A stretch of DNA of 64,000 nucleotides from an uncultured Bacteroidales bacterium (GCA_902799355.1 CADCAG010000016.1:1-64000), one strand, 5' to 3'; positions 35,846-44,608 are shown, counted from the first letter of the stretch. A program made the numbers and translations. The notes: generated by a model from the letters alone, not told the origin.

Positions 35846-38611
35846 CTATGATGCTATTGGTAATGTGATGATAAATTCTGTATATTCGTCCTTCACTGAT
35901 TCCACCGTGATGTCGCCATCGTGGTTCTGTATGATTTCACGACTGAGGTAGAGGCCCACACCAGAGGCTTCACCCGTTGGTTTGGTAGTGAAGAAGGGGT
36001 CGAAGATTTTGTCGATAATGGTCGACTCAATGCCGATACCATTGTCGCGAATGGCAATGGTAATGGCATTGGGGTGTTGTTCCACCTTGAGTGAGACGAC
36101 GGGTTCGTAGGTAACGCGTGCTGCCTTCTTGACGATGGCATATATCGCATTGCCCAGCATGCTCATGAAGGTCTTGCTCAGCATTTCGGGGTTGGCATTG
36201 ATTGTCAACTCCTGACTGGGTATGTGGAAGTCTATCTTGATATGGTGGGTTGCAATCTCCTGGGCAAAGTATTTCTCCAGCATCTCCTTGTCCTGCTGTA
36301 GCAGCGAGGTCAGATTCATGCTGACACGTCCGCCAGAGCGGTCTTTCAGCATCTCCTCCATAGCCTTCAGCGTACGTGTGGTGTTGGCACCGTGCTCACC
36401 AACTTTCTCCAGATTACCTTTCAGCATGTCCAGCACGTCCATGGTGTCCTCGTAGTTGTCCTGATCCATGTGCTCCTTCTCGTCTTCGATGTTGGCAGTG
36501 GCGTCTTTAACAAGTCCTTGTGACAGCTTGGCAAAGTTGTTGATATAGTTCAGTGGATTCAGGATGCGGTCTATCAAACCCTGCGTCAACTTACCCACCG
36601 TAGCCATTTTCTCCAGTCTTACAACCTGTTGGGTGCGTTCTTGTACCAATGTCTCCAATTGTTGCTTGTCGCGCTCCAGACGATAGAGACGCCAACGCAT
36701 CAATGCATAGATGAGGACGCCCAGCAGTACGAGGTAGAGCAAAATCATGTACCACCGCATATAAATAGGTGGCGTGATGGAGAAGGCGATGCTTACGGGT
36801 TCTGTGATACGGCCAAAGGCGTCGCGAGCCTGCACCTCGAAGACGTGGCTGCCTGCCGATAGGTTGGGGTATTCCTCGTGGGTGTCGTTGTCCCATGTGC
36901 TCCAACTACCATTGTCCAGACGTGTGCGATACTGAGTCTTCAGCAGCAACGAGTGGATGTTGGTGGAGAAAGTGAAGGTGATGTGTCTGTCCTTGCTTGA
37001 TAAGGCGGGCAACTCTGCTGGCATTTTTCCATAGCCACCCCACAGTATGCTGTCTCCACCGTGCAGATAGATGGAACGTATTGAAAGGGTCGGCTTGACA
37101 GCCTTCACGGGGTCCTTGTGTATCAGACTAACCACGTTTACACCCTTGTCGCCACCCATCCACAGCAGGTCGTTATTGTGTATCATTGCCCGAACGGAGA
37201 AGTTCATCAGCGGATATGTCACGTCAGACAGCAGCCTCTGCTTGCTGCCGTCCTTCATGGCGTAAAGGTTCCTTCCTTTGTTGTCCGTCAGCCAGAGGTT
37301 GTTGCTATCGTCAGCATAGCTGAATGCAGGGTAGGGGAATGGCTCTGTTGCCGTTGACTTGACTACCGATACCTCACCTTTATATAATACCTGTGTGGCT
37401 ATCTCGTCTTTGAGATCCTTCATTTGCTTAAACAGGCGCCCGTCCGTACTCTGCCAGATGTGTCCATAGAGGTTCTGCACCCAGATGGTGTGTTTGTTGT
37501 CACAATACATCTTGACGACTTTCTCAATATCGCTAATCTTCTTGTGCTGTCGGGTGCCGTTGTCATAGAAGTAGATGCCGTCAGCCTCACCGCTATAGAA
37601 TCCGTTTCCGACCACCAACAGTGACAGCGTATTATTGGTAGTCAGCTGGCTTACCTGATGGTTTGCGTTGATGCGGTAGATGCCGTCAGCGGTAGCTGCC
37701 AACAGGTCGTCACCCTGTTTGTCCAACTGCCAGCAAGCATAGGAGATGCCAGGCACCTGCTCGAAGGACTTCCCCTTCATTCGGAACAGTCCATACTGCG
37801 TGCCGGCATACAGTTCTCCTTGGTGTTTCAACAGCGACAGCACCTCGCCACGTAGTCCTTCATGAACAGTCAGGTGGGTATATACCGAGGGGAAGCCGAT
37901 GCAGAAGATACCATTGTCCGTAGCTCCCCAGATGAGGCCATGCCCGTCGTAGGTAATGAACTTTACGTTGTTGGAACACAGGCCGTTGCTCTCCGTGATG
38001 CGGAAGATTTCCTTGCCGTCTTTATACTGGAAGACGACACCCTCACCGTCCGTCGCCAATGCTTTGAGATTGTAGTCGCCCAACTGTTGGACTTGGTTGA
38101 CATGAGCCTTTCCGATAAATGTTGAGGGACCTGACGATGGAATATGGGCTCCTTGTGCCCAGATGACGTTATTTTTATAGATGGTGTATATCTCCTTGTC
38201 GCTGACCAGGAAGTACACATTTCCGTCACGTTCCCATATCCACTGCACCTCACCATGAAAGGCGTCTTTCTTGTTGATGCTACGCAACTCCGGACAGCCG
38301 TTGGCTTTGAATCCTACATAACCGATGTAGTTGTAGCCGCCCGTCCAGATGGTGCCTTTCGAGTCGCGGAAGAGAGCCGTTACGCGGGTTACGCCAGGCG
38401 TATGCAGCATGTGCCACTCTGCGTGGTCGTAGTACAGCAGACCTTCGAAGTTGGCCACGTAGACTGTTCCGTCTTCGCCCGTCATGATATCGAAGTTCTG
38501 GTTGTGACCACCATATTCTGTGGCAGGGTAGTTACGGATAAAAGGTATACCCTGACTCCAGCCGGCAGTGGCCATGAGTGACAATAGGATGCTCAACAGC
38601 AGTGTTCTCAT
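35846..38611 (-). CDS. Reg_prop/Y_Y_Y membrane sensor with histidine kinase-like core lacking the H-box histidine
   Basis: 921 residues. A signal peptide (MRTLLLSILLSLMATAGWSQ) is followed by a periplasmic propeller of Reg_prop repeats (about 40-500, for example DGHGLIWGATDNGIF). A Y_Y_Y domain spans about 540-612 (YRTRLDNGSWSTWDND) and one membrane helix 618-638. A coiled coil and kinase core complete it. The position equivalent to the phosphoacceptor His reads GLIDRILNPLNYI, with Asp681. The ATP-binding part looks complete (MLGNAIYAI, IRDNGIGI, FDPFFTTKPTGEASGVGLYL). It may sense a ligand and control the soluble kinase next to it. The start was set at 38611, giving an ATGA overlap with the upstream gene. 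No DNA-binding domain follows, unlike hybrid two-component proteins of Bacteroides. Confidence 0.9.
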   Translation of the reverse strand: MRTLLLSILLSLMATAGWSQGIPFIRNYPATEYGGHNQNFDIMTGEDGTVYVANFEGLLYYDHAEWHMLHTPGVTRVTALFRDSKGTIWTGGYNYIGYVGFKANGCPELRSINKKDAFHGEVQWIWERDGNVYFLVSDKEIYTIYKNNVIWAQGAHIPSSGPSTFIGKAHVNQVQQLGDYNLKALATDGEGVVFQYKDGKEIFRITESNGLCSNNVKFITYDGHGLIWGATDNGIFCIGFPSVYTHLTVHEGLRGEVLSLLKHQGELYAGTQYGLFRMKGKSFEQVPGISYACWQLDKQGDDLLAATADGIYRINANHQVSQLTTNNTLSLLVVGNGFYSGEADGIYFYDNGTRQHKKISDIEKVVKMYCDNKHTIWVQNLYGHIWQSTDGRLFKQMKDLKDEIATQVLYKGEVSVVKSTATEPFPYPAFSYADDSNNLWLTDNKGRNLYAMKDGSKQRLLSDVTYPLMNFSVRAMIHNNDLLWMGGDKGVNVVSLIHKDPVKAVKPTLSIRSIYLHGGDSILWGGYGKMPAELPALSSKDRHITFTFSTNIHSLLLKTQYRTRLDNGSWSTWDNDTHEEYPNLSAGSHVFEVQARDAFGRITEPVSIAFSITPPIYMRWYMILLYLVLLGVLIYALMRWRLYRLERDKQQLETLVQERTQQVVRLEKMATVGKLTQGLIDRILNPLNYINNFAKLSQGLVKDATANIEDEKEHMDQDNYEDTMDVLDMLKGNLEKVGEHGANTTRTLKAMEEMLKDRSGGRVSMNLTSLLQQDKEMLEKYFAQEIATHHIKIDFHIPSQELTINANPEMLSKTFMSMLGNAIYAIVKKAARVTYEPVVSLKVEQHPNAITIAIRDNGIGIESTIIDKIFDPFFTTKPTGEASGVGLYLSREIIQNHDGDITVESVKDEYTEFIITLPIAS

Positions 38612-40173
38612 AGGCGAGCCTCCTTTCCTATGAATGGTTCGTACGGAATGTTTCGTCCTATGTAGTAATACCATTCTTCTCTTGTCAGATTTCTCTTAAT
38701 CTTCTTTTTCAGCATTTGACGCATCATGGGCACAGAGATGAGCGACTCGGTGAGTGTACCATTCTGGTCACCGCACCAGAGATACTCTTTCTTCTCGTCG
38801 AAGGTGAAATTGAGAATCCAGCTGTTGGTCGTAATAATCGTCATAGGCTCTATCTTGGGCTGGTCAGCCAACCACAGGTTGACTCTGCCGTCGTAGCTGG
38901 CTGAGTAGATGCGCCAGTTGATAATCTTAAGTTTTGTGACGCGTGAGCGGTGGCCCACCATCTTTTGCATCTGTCCTTGGGGGTTGATGTAGTAGATGGT
39001 ACCGTCGCTCATACCGTATGTCGTAATGTTACTGCTCTTGTTGCTGGCATAGGCCGTCACCTGTCCTTTGAAGGGCAACTTGACAGTCTCTATCTGGTCG
39101 AAGCTTTTCACGATGTGCTTGCGCCCCCTGTCGTCGAAGATGCAGGGATAGTCGTCTGCGAAACAGACTGTCACGCTCTTGAAGGAGAAGGTGCGTGTGC
39201 GAGTAATGGCGCGGTTCTCAGTGTCTACCTGTGCGATGCCGTTTTCACCAAACAGCAGGGCCTGTTTGCCGATAACCTCCATTGTCTGCAAGGCACCAAT
39301 GTTGTTGACCAACAGCTCCGTTGTGTTGTGGTTGTCAATGATGAGGAAGTGTCCTGTGCGACTAATAGCATAGACGATGCCTTTCGCACGGTCAACGTAC
39401 GTATCGCGGAAGTCGTAGGTGCTGTTGTTGACCAGCACTTCGGTAGAAATCTTGTCGTATGTCTGACGGTGTTTCATCAACTCACCATAGCCGCTACATG
39501 TCACGAAATGGTTGGCTTTGTCATTAAAGAAGGCCACGTCGTAGATGCCTCCTTTGTGCGTGGTCCACTGTTGTTTGCTCTGACTGGCAATAACCAGCGA
39601 CTGATAGACAGACGATGTGTACACGTCGCCATTATATCGTGTGTTGAAGAGTTGCGAGGCGTAGGCCAACAGTTGTGACAACTCTTGGTTGCCCGATTCT
39701 GACTGTTTGATAGAGACGTCACCCAGTTGGCGAGCTAAGGTGATGTAGCTTAAGGTGTCAGCGACACGCTTTTGGTATTCTGCTTTAGCACGCTGTTGTT
39801 CGGCGATGACACGCTCACTCTGGGCCACTTTTGATGCCTCTACTGCGCGGTGCTCCGCTTCCAAGGCGTTCTGGCGCTCTTCCTCAGCGTTGCGGCGCAT
39901 CTGTTCGGCGACGGCAGTCTGCTTCTCAGCCTTGATGCGCTGTTCGTCACTGATGCGGCGCTCTTGGTTGGCTATCTCCTCCATCTGCTCGTTGACGCGC
40001 TGCATCACAGCAGAACGCTTCGTCTGTTGGGTGAGAATGGCTATGCGCTCCTCCAATTGCTGCGTCTTCTCTTGCTCTGCCGCATACCATTGGTAGACAA
40101 CCGCCACTCCTGCGCCCATGATAAGGGCAACACCGACGGCTATGAGGGTGCTTGTCTTGCCGTAGAATTTCAT
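38608..40173 (-). CDS. Membrane-anchored coiled-coil protein with WD40-like propeller
   Basis: 521 residues. One N-terminal membrane helix (about 8-27, STLIAVGVALIMGAGVAVVY) is followed by a long charged coiled coil (about 30-145, rich in Glu, Gln, Arg and Ala). A propeller of WD40-like blades covers about 205-490 (GGIYDVAFFNDKANHFVTCS, WRIYSASYDGRVNLWLADQP). The C-terminus NLTREEWYYYIGRNIPYEPF resembles the tail of WD40 proteins linked to STAND ATPases and apoptosis-like systems. No enzyme motif is seen. It overlaps both neighbours by ATGA. I infer a scaffold or sensing role between the phosphatase-type regulator and the kinases. Confidence 0.8.
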   Translation of the reverse strand: MKFYGKTSTLIAVGVALIMGAGVAVVYQWYAAEQEKTQQLEERIAILTQQTKRSAVMQRVNEQMEEIANQERRISDEQRIKAEKQTAVAEQMRRNAEEERQNALEAEHRAVEASKVAQSERVIAEQQRAKAEYQKRVADTLSYITLARQLGDVSIKQSESGNQELSQLLAYASQLFNTRYNGDVYTSSVYQSLVIASQSKQQWTTHKGGIYDVAFFNDKANHFVTCSGYGELMKHRQTYDKISTEVLVNNSTYDFRDTYVDRAKGIVYAISRTGHFLIIDNHNTTELLVNNIGALQTMEVIGKQALLFGENGIAQVDTENRAITRTRTFSFKSVTVCFADDYPCIFDDRGRKHIVKSFDQIETVKLPFKGQVTAYASNKSSNITTYGMSDGTIYYINPQGQMQKMVGHRSRVTKLKIINWRIYSASYDGRVNLWLADQPKIEPMTIITTNSWILNFTFDEKKEYLWCGDQNGTLTESLISVPMMRQMLKKKIKRNLTREEWYYYIGRNIPYEPFIGKEARL

Positions 40174-41339
40174 GCTTTACGTGTGAGCGTCAGCAGCGTG
40201 ATGTCGTCGCTTTGCGGAGCATTTCCTGCAAAAGCCTTGACGTCGGCCATTTGGTTATCGATGATGGCTTGACAGCCCTGTCCTTTCTGTGTAGCCAGAA
40301 AAGCCATCATGCGGTCGTCGCCATATTCTTCGTTTGCTTCGTTCATGGCTTCGTTAACCCCGTCGGTATACATCACTAACGTGTCGCCAACGCCTAACGT
40401 AAGCTTTTCGTTGGAGTAGGTGATGCCAGGTACGGCACCCACCATACAACTGGTACTTGTGGGCAACATCTCCACACGTCCGTCTGCCTTGATGATGACT
40501 GGTGAGTTGTGACCGCCATTGCTATACTCCATCTCACCCGTCTTGACGTTGTAGATGGCATAGAATACGGTGACAAACATACAGTCTACCGACTCTTTGC
40601 TGAGCAAATCGTTCGACTTTGTCAGACACTCGCCAGGGGTGAAGCCCTGAAGGCCGATGGTGCGTATCAGTGTTCTGCTGACAGCCATGAAGATAGCTGC
40701 GGGAATACCCTTGCCGCTAACGTCAGCCATTACAATTCCTATGTGGTCTTCGTCGATGCGGAAGAAGTCGTAGAAGTCGCCGCCCACATCCTTGGCAGGT
40801 GTCATCTTCGCTGCCAAGTCCAACTCATGGTCGTTCTCTGGGAAAGGCGGGAAGATGCGGGGAAGGATGGCCTGCTGAATTTCGGCAGCCACAGCCAGAT
40901 CTGTCTTCAGTGATTCCAACTGGACGTGTTCCTGTTGCGACATCTTGATATAGTTAATCTGCTCAATGGCTTTCTCGATGGTGATGCTCAAGTCGTCCAG
41001 GTCAATGGGCTTCGTGGCAAAGTCAAAGGCACCATTGTTCATGGCCGACCTGATATTGCCCATATCACCGTATGCTGACACCATGATGCACTTCATGGCG
41101 GGGTTCTGCATCTCGTTGATCTTGGTCAGCAGTGTCAAACCATCCATTTCCGGCATGTTGATATCAGAGAGGATGATGTTGATGTCTTTCTCTTTCAGCA
41201 TGAGGGTTAAGGCTTCCAAACCATTGTGGGCAAAGAAAAACTCATACTCCCCTTTGCGGATCTGGCGTCTGAAATATTGTGTCAACAGCAATTCGAGGTC
41301 CATCTCGTCGTCGACACTAAGAATTTTAACTGGATTCAT
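40170..41339 (-). CDS. Response regulator fused to PP2C/SpoIIE-type serine phosphatase
   Basis: 389 residues. A receiver domain at 1-120 has acidic pocket Asp10/Asp11, phosphoacceptor Asp59 (LSDINMPEMDG), Ser88 and Lys110 (ATKPIDL). A linking helix follows (about 125-155). The SpoIIE/PP2C domain covers about 165-385 (AAEIQQAILPRIFPPF, DVGGDFYDFF, VMADVSGKGIPAAIFMA, VMYTDGVNEAMN, QSDDITLLTL), with metal-binding Asp residues present. Phosphorylation by the kinases downstream would be expected to control dephosphorylation of a Ser/Thr target, as in partner-switching systems. No STAS antagonist or anti-sigma gene is visible in the window. First gene of the six-gene operon. Confidence 0.92.
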   Translation of the reverse strand: MNPVKILSVDDEMDLELLLTQYFRRQIRKGEYEFFFAHNGLEALTLMLKEKDINIILSDINMPEMDGLTLLTKINEMQNPAMKCIMVSAYGDMGNIRSAMNNGAFDFATKPIDLDDLSITIEKAIEQINYIKMSQQEHVQLESLKTDLAVAAEIQQAILPRIFPPFPENDHELDLAAKMTPAKDVGGDFYDFFRIDEDHIGIVMADVSGKGIPAAIFMAVSRTLIRTIGLQGFTPGECLTKSNDLLSKESVDCMFVTVFYAIYNVKTGEMEYSNGGHNSPVIIKADGRVEMLPTSTSCMVGAVPGITYSNEKLTLGVGDTLVMYTDGVNEAMNEANEEYGDDRMMAFLATQKGQGCQAIIDNQMADVKAFAGNAPQSDDITLLTLTRKA

Positions 41340-41369
41340 GTTGTTTCGTTAATATTTATAATTTAGGTG

Positions 41370-41400
41370 CAAATATACACATATTTTTATAAATGGCAAA
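41370..41400 (-). promoter_or_regulatory. Promoter of the signalling-NRPS-receptor operon
   Basis: On the minus strand the -7 box TATATTTG is at 41377-41370, and TTTG is at 41400-41397 with a 19-base spacer. The predicted leader is about 25 bases. No other convincing promoter precedes the NRPS gene. Confidence 0.72.
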
Positions 41401-41429
41401 AAAATAACCGAAGTTTCCATATTTTTTTG

Positions 41430-41437
41430 TATTTTTG
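41430..41437 (+). promoter_or_regulatory. -7 box of the ATP-grasp gene
   Basis: TATTTTTG followed by CA ends nine bases before the chosen ATG at 41447, giving an almost leaderless transcript. Confidence 0.58.
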
Positions 41438-41446
41438 CAGACGGAA

Positions 41447-42520
41447 ATGAAGACACTGCATATTTTCAATCCCGAACACGAGATTGCGTTGGCTGCAAAT
41501 CTGGCGCATTTTACTCCACCTCATGCAGCCAGACAGCTGAAGGCCGACCTTGGGTGGTTGCCGGCTTTGTGGGCTGACACAGACGACTATGTGCTTGTAG
41601 AACACGCTGAGGCTTCACGCAAGAATTACGAACGATTACGCCGAAGACTGGGACGTCCTTTCACCATGTTTGTGGATCGTAGTGAGTTGTCCCACTTGGA
41701 TGTACAGCAAGTAAAACCTTGGGGCTGGGATGCCGCTTTAGTCACCGATTTGTGCCGATGGGGCTTGCCTGTCCGTCTTCTGCCGGAGGCTTTCCGTCTG
41801 GATGGCTGGCGCCAACTGGCTCACCGCAGGACGTCCGCTCGCTTGCTGTCCTCGTTACGCTTAGAGGGTACTGTTGGCGAAGCTGTAGAGTGCTGCGACG
41901 TTGAACAAGTGGCAGCGTGCTTGTCGCATTGGCAGCGCGTCGTTGTCAAGGCGCCGTGGTCGTCGAGTGGGCGAGGTGTTCGTTTCTACGACACCGAGCG
42001 TCTTGGTGGTGATGGAAAATTGATGGTTGACAACTGGATTCGCAATGTCATCAAACAGCAAGGCAGCGTGATGGTAGAACCTTATTACAATAAGGTAAAA
42101 GACTTCGGCATGGAGTTTGAACGCCTTGCCAACGGACTGGTCTGCTATCAGGGACTGTCGCTATTCCATACCAAAAACGGTGCCTACATCGGCAACCTGC
42201 TGGCAACAGAGGAGGCGAAGCGTGCACTGATGGCGCGCTATCTGCCGCTGGAACTGCTTGACAACATCAAGCAAAGGATTATCGACAACGTACAGTTGGA
42301 CGACTACCAAGGTCCCTTCGGCATTGATATGATGATTGTCAATTCTCAATTGTCAACGGTCAATTCTCAATTATTATTGCATCCTTGCGTGGAGCTGAAT
42401 CTGCGTCGTACGATGGGACATGTAGCGCTGAGCCTAACGCCTACAGACGATGACATTCGGAAGGTGATGCACATAGAACTGACAGATCATTATAAGCTGC
42501 ATATAAGAAAGGCTCAGTAG
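41447..42520 (+). CDS. ATP-grasp-like protein, function unknown, with an intragenic heptamer repeat
   Basis: 357 residues. ATP-grasp features: VVVKAPWSSSGRGVRFYD (about 165-182, nucleotide-binding loop), SVMVEPYYNKVKDFGMEFE, and C-terminal CVELNLRRTMGHVALSL with the metal-binding Glu/Asn pattern. Related Bacteroidales proteins of unknown role share this layout; a carboxylate-amine ligase is possible. Residues about 298-309 (VNSQLSTVNSQL) are encoded by five 7-base repeats at 42339-42373, in a place where homologues should have an ordinary loop. The start was set at 41447 because 41435 (TTG) lies in the promoter. Confidence 0.75.
   Translation: MKTLHIFNPEHEIALAANLAHFTPPHAARQLKADLGWLPALWADTDDYVLVEHAEASRKNYERLRRRLGRPFTMFVDRSELSHLDVQQVKPWGWDAALVTDLCRWGLPVRLLPEAFRLDGWRQLAHRRTSARLLSSLRLEGTVGEAVECCDVEQVAACLSHWQRVVVKAPWSSSGRGVRFYDTERLGGDGKLMVDNWIRNVIKQQGSVMVEPYYNKVKDFGMEFERLANGLVCYQGLSLFHTKNGAYIGNLLATEEAKRALMARYLPLELLDNIKQRIIDNVQLDDYQGPFGIDMMIVNSQLSTVNSQLLLHPCVELNLRRTMGHVALSLTPTDDDIRKVMHIELTDHYKLHIRKAQ
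42339..42373 (+). repeat. Five-unit heptamer repeat inside the ATP-grasp gene
   Basis: TCAATTC, TCAATTG, TCAACGG, TCAATTC and TCAATTA run at period 7. Loss or gain of one unit would shift the frame. The unit is the same family as the atpD-atpC spacer. Confidence 0.85.
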
Positions 42521-42539
42521 AGATCTCTACTGAGCCTTT
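42508..42539. terminator. Perfect 32-base palindrome, bidirectional terminator
   Basis: Two 16-base arms (42508-42523 and 42524-42539) with sequence AAAGGCTCAGTAGAGA and its exact complement meet without a spacer. The ATP-grasp stop codon lies inside the left arm. T-rich sequence follows on the plus side, and the converging thioredoxin-like gene ends at 42562. Confidence 0.75.
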
Positions 42540-42561
42540 ATCTTTCTGTCTTGTTGGTTGC

Positions 42562-43668
42562 TTATTTCGCCAATTCGCTCTCAACAAACTGCTTGAGCTG
42601 CTCGCCACGAAGTCCTCGACGCAGAATCTTTCCTTTCTGGTCGACGACGATGGTGTGGGGGATAGAGGTGATGTTGAACGTCTTTACCACCTCATTGTCC
42701 CAATATTTCAAGTCGCTCATCTGTGGCCAGGGCAATTGCAACTTCTTGATGGCTGTTACCCATGAGTCTTTATCCCGATCGAGTGATACACCGACAATGC
42801 CCAGACCACGCTCCTTGTTGCTTTCATAGAGAGAAAGCATAAAGGGCATCTCCTGACGACAGGGACCGCACCACGATGCCCAGAAGTCAATGATAGTAAT
42901 TTTGTTCTTGCCAACCTCTGTCATAATAGAGAGGTTGTCACCCTTTGGCGTCTGTTGGGTGAAGTTCGGAATGGTAGCACCCTCGGCAGTCTTTGCTGCG
43001 CGACGGATGCTGGCCTCTATCTGCTTGATGGCATCGCGCTGGCGACGCTCGTCCGACAGCTTCTCAATTAGTCTGAGTCGGGTGTCGTTGTCTATCAGAT
43101 CCTCAGGATAATAGGTCAGCAGGAAGTACCCGAACTCATTGCCGATATTCTTCTCGGTGGTCTCCACAACGACCTTTGTAAAGCGCTGGTTGAGCTTCTC
43201 AATCTCGTCCATGCCACGCTCTTGCTCTTCCTGTTCTACGTTGTTGGCGTAGATATGCTCGGCTATGCGGTTAATCTCCTTGCCAATAACCATCACCGAG
43301 TCGTTCAGTCGTTGCCACTCGTTGTTACAAGGAGTGCCACCAACACGTGATGCTCCAGGAGTCTCCGACAACTTGATGGTTATCTCGCCCAGTTCGCGGA
43401 TGAAGGCAGCATTGATCTCGTTTCTCTTGGCACTATAGACTATGCACAGCGCTGTCTCCTCGTCGGCCGTACCTTTAAACGTGAAGGTGTTGTCCTTAAT
43501 AATAATGGTATCGCTGGGCGTGCCGTTGACCATGTCAGAGGTCAGCAACAGCGTGTCGCCATCAGCCAATCCCTCGACAGTACCCATCAACTTGTAGGTC
43601 TGCGACTGACATCCCACCAGGAGGATGGCGAGGAAATTAAACAATATACTGGTCAGAAATACTCTCAT
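42562..43668 (-). CDS. Lipoprotein thioredoxin-like thiol:disulfide oxidoreductase with DUF4369-type N-terminus
   Basis: 368 residues. A lipoprotein signal ends LLVGC with Cys20. A DUF4369-like beta domain follows (about 25-120, YKLMGTVEGLADGDTLLLTS), then a helical linker, then an AhpC/TSA-thioredoxin domain (about 232-365) with active site WCGPC (Cys267, Cys270) and cis-Pro region SIPHTIVVD. Likely a periplasmic reductase of the ResA/TlpA type. Its start overlaps the end of prs by 32 bases, so the gene is probably in the pheS-prs operon. Confidence 0.88.
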   Translation of the reverse strand: MRVFLTSILFNFLAILLVGCQSQTYKLMGTVEGLADGDTLLLTSDMVNGTPSDTIIIKDNTFTFKGTADEETALCIVYSAKRNEINAAFIRELGEITIKLSETPGASRVGGTPCNNEWQRLNDSVMVIGKEINRIAEHIYANNVEQEEQERGMDEIEKLNQRFTKVVVETTEKNIGNEFGYFLLTYYPEDLIDNDTRLRLIEKLSDERRQRDAIKQIEASIRRAAKTAEGATIPNFTQQTPKGDNLSIMTEVGKNKITIIDFWASWCGPCRQEMPFMLSLYESNKERGLGIVGVSLDRDKDSWVTAIKKLQLPWPQMSDLKYWDNEVVKTFNITSIPHTIVVDQKGKILRRGLRGEQLKQFVESELAK

Positions 43669-44575
43669 TGTTAATCACTCTACGAATGGTTTCTGCAAAC
43701 ATGTCGGCAACGCTGAGTTGCTTTACTTTAGCACAACGCTGTGAGTAGGGGATAGAGTCGGTAAAGACAATCTCTTCGAGTGCAGAGTTCTGCACACGTT
43801 CACTGGCAGGACCGCTCATCACACAGTGTGAGGCACAGGCACGAACGGTTTTGGCACCAGCCTCTTTCATGATGTCGGCAGCCTTAGTGATGGTACCTGC
43901 AGTGTCAACCATGTCGTCGATGATGACGACATTCTTACCTTCCACGTCACCAATGATTTGCATCGTTGCTACGACATTGGCACGGGCGCGCGTCTTGTTA
44001 CACAATACCAGCGGGCATCCCAGAAATTTAGCATACGTGTTGGCGCGCTTCGAACCACCCACGTCGGGTGAAGCGATGACCAGGTCTTCGAGGTGCAGGC
44101 TCTGTAGATAGGGCAGGATAACGCCCGATCCGTAAAGGTGGTCTACGGGAACGTCGAAGAAACCCTGTATCTGGTCAGCATGCAGGTCCATCGTAATGAC
44201 ACGGTTGACACCAGCAACACTCAGCAAGTCGGCTACCAGCTTGGCACCGATAGAGACACGTGGCTTGTCCTTGCGATCTTGACGAGCCCAGCCAAAGTAG
44301 GGAATGACGGCATTGATGGTACGAGCCGAAGCACGCTTGGCAGCGTCAATCATCAGCAGCAGTTCCATGAGGTTGTCCGAGTTGGGGAAGGTGCTCTGTA
44401 CCAGGAAAATGTCGCGACCGCGAATACTCTCCTCGTAGGATACGGCAAACTCGCCATCCGAGAACTTCGTCATCTGAAGTTTTCCCAACGGACATCCAAG
44501 ACTTTGACAGATTTTCTCAGCCAGGTACTTTGTTGCAGTACCTGAAAACACCATGTAGTTATTGTTTGAGCTCAT
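43637..44575 (-). CDS. prs: Ribose-phosphate pyrophosphokinase
   Basis: 312 residues. Family motifs: FSDGEFAVSYEESIRGRDIF, the DLHADQIQGFFDVPVDHLYG segment with catalytic and Mg residues, and the PRPP loop VVIIDDMVDTAGTI. It makes PRPP from ribose 5-phosphate and ATP for nucleotide, histidine and tryptophan synthesis. Length is standard. It lies 33 bases downstream of the TenI-like gene. Confidence 0.97.
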   Translation of the reverse strand: MSSNNNYMVFSGTATKYLAEKICQSLGCPLGKLQMTKFSDGEFAVSYEESIRGRDIFLVQSTFPNSDNLMELLLMIDAAKRASARTINAVIPYFGWARQDRKDKPRVSIGAKLVADLLSVAGVNRVITMDLHADQIQGFFDVPVDHLYGSGVILPYLQSLHLEDLVIASPDVGGSKRANTYAKFLGCPLVLCNKTRARANVVATMQIIGDVEGKNVVIIDDMVDTAGTITKAADIMKEAGAKTVRACASHCVMSGPASERVQNSALEEIVFTDSIPYSQRCAKVKQLSVADMFAETIRRVINNESISDQYIV

Positions 44576-44608
44576 CTTTTGGGGTTATGATTTGTAGATT
44601 AACATTTA

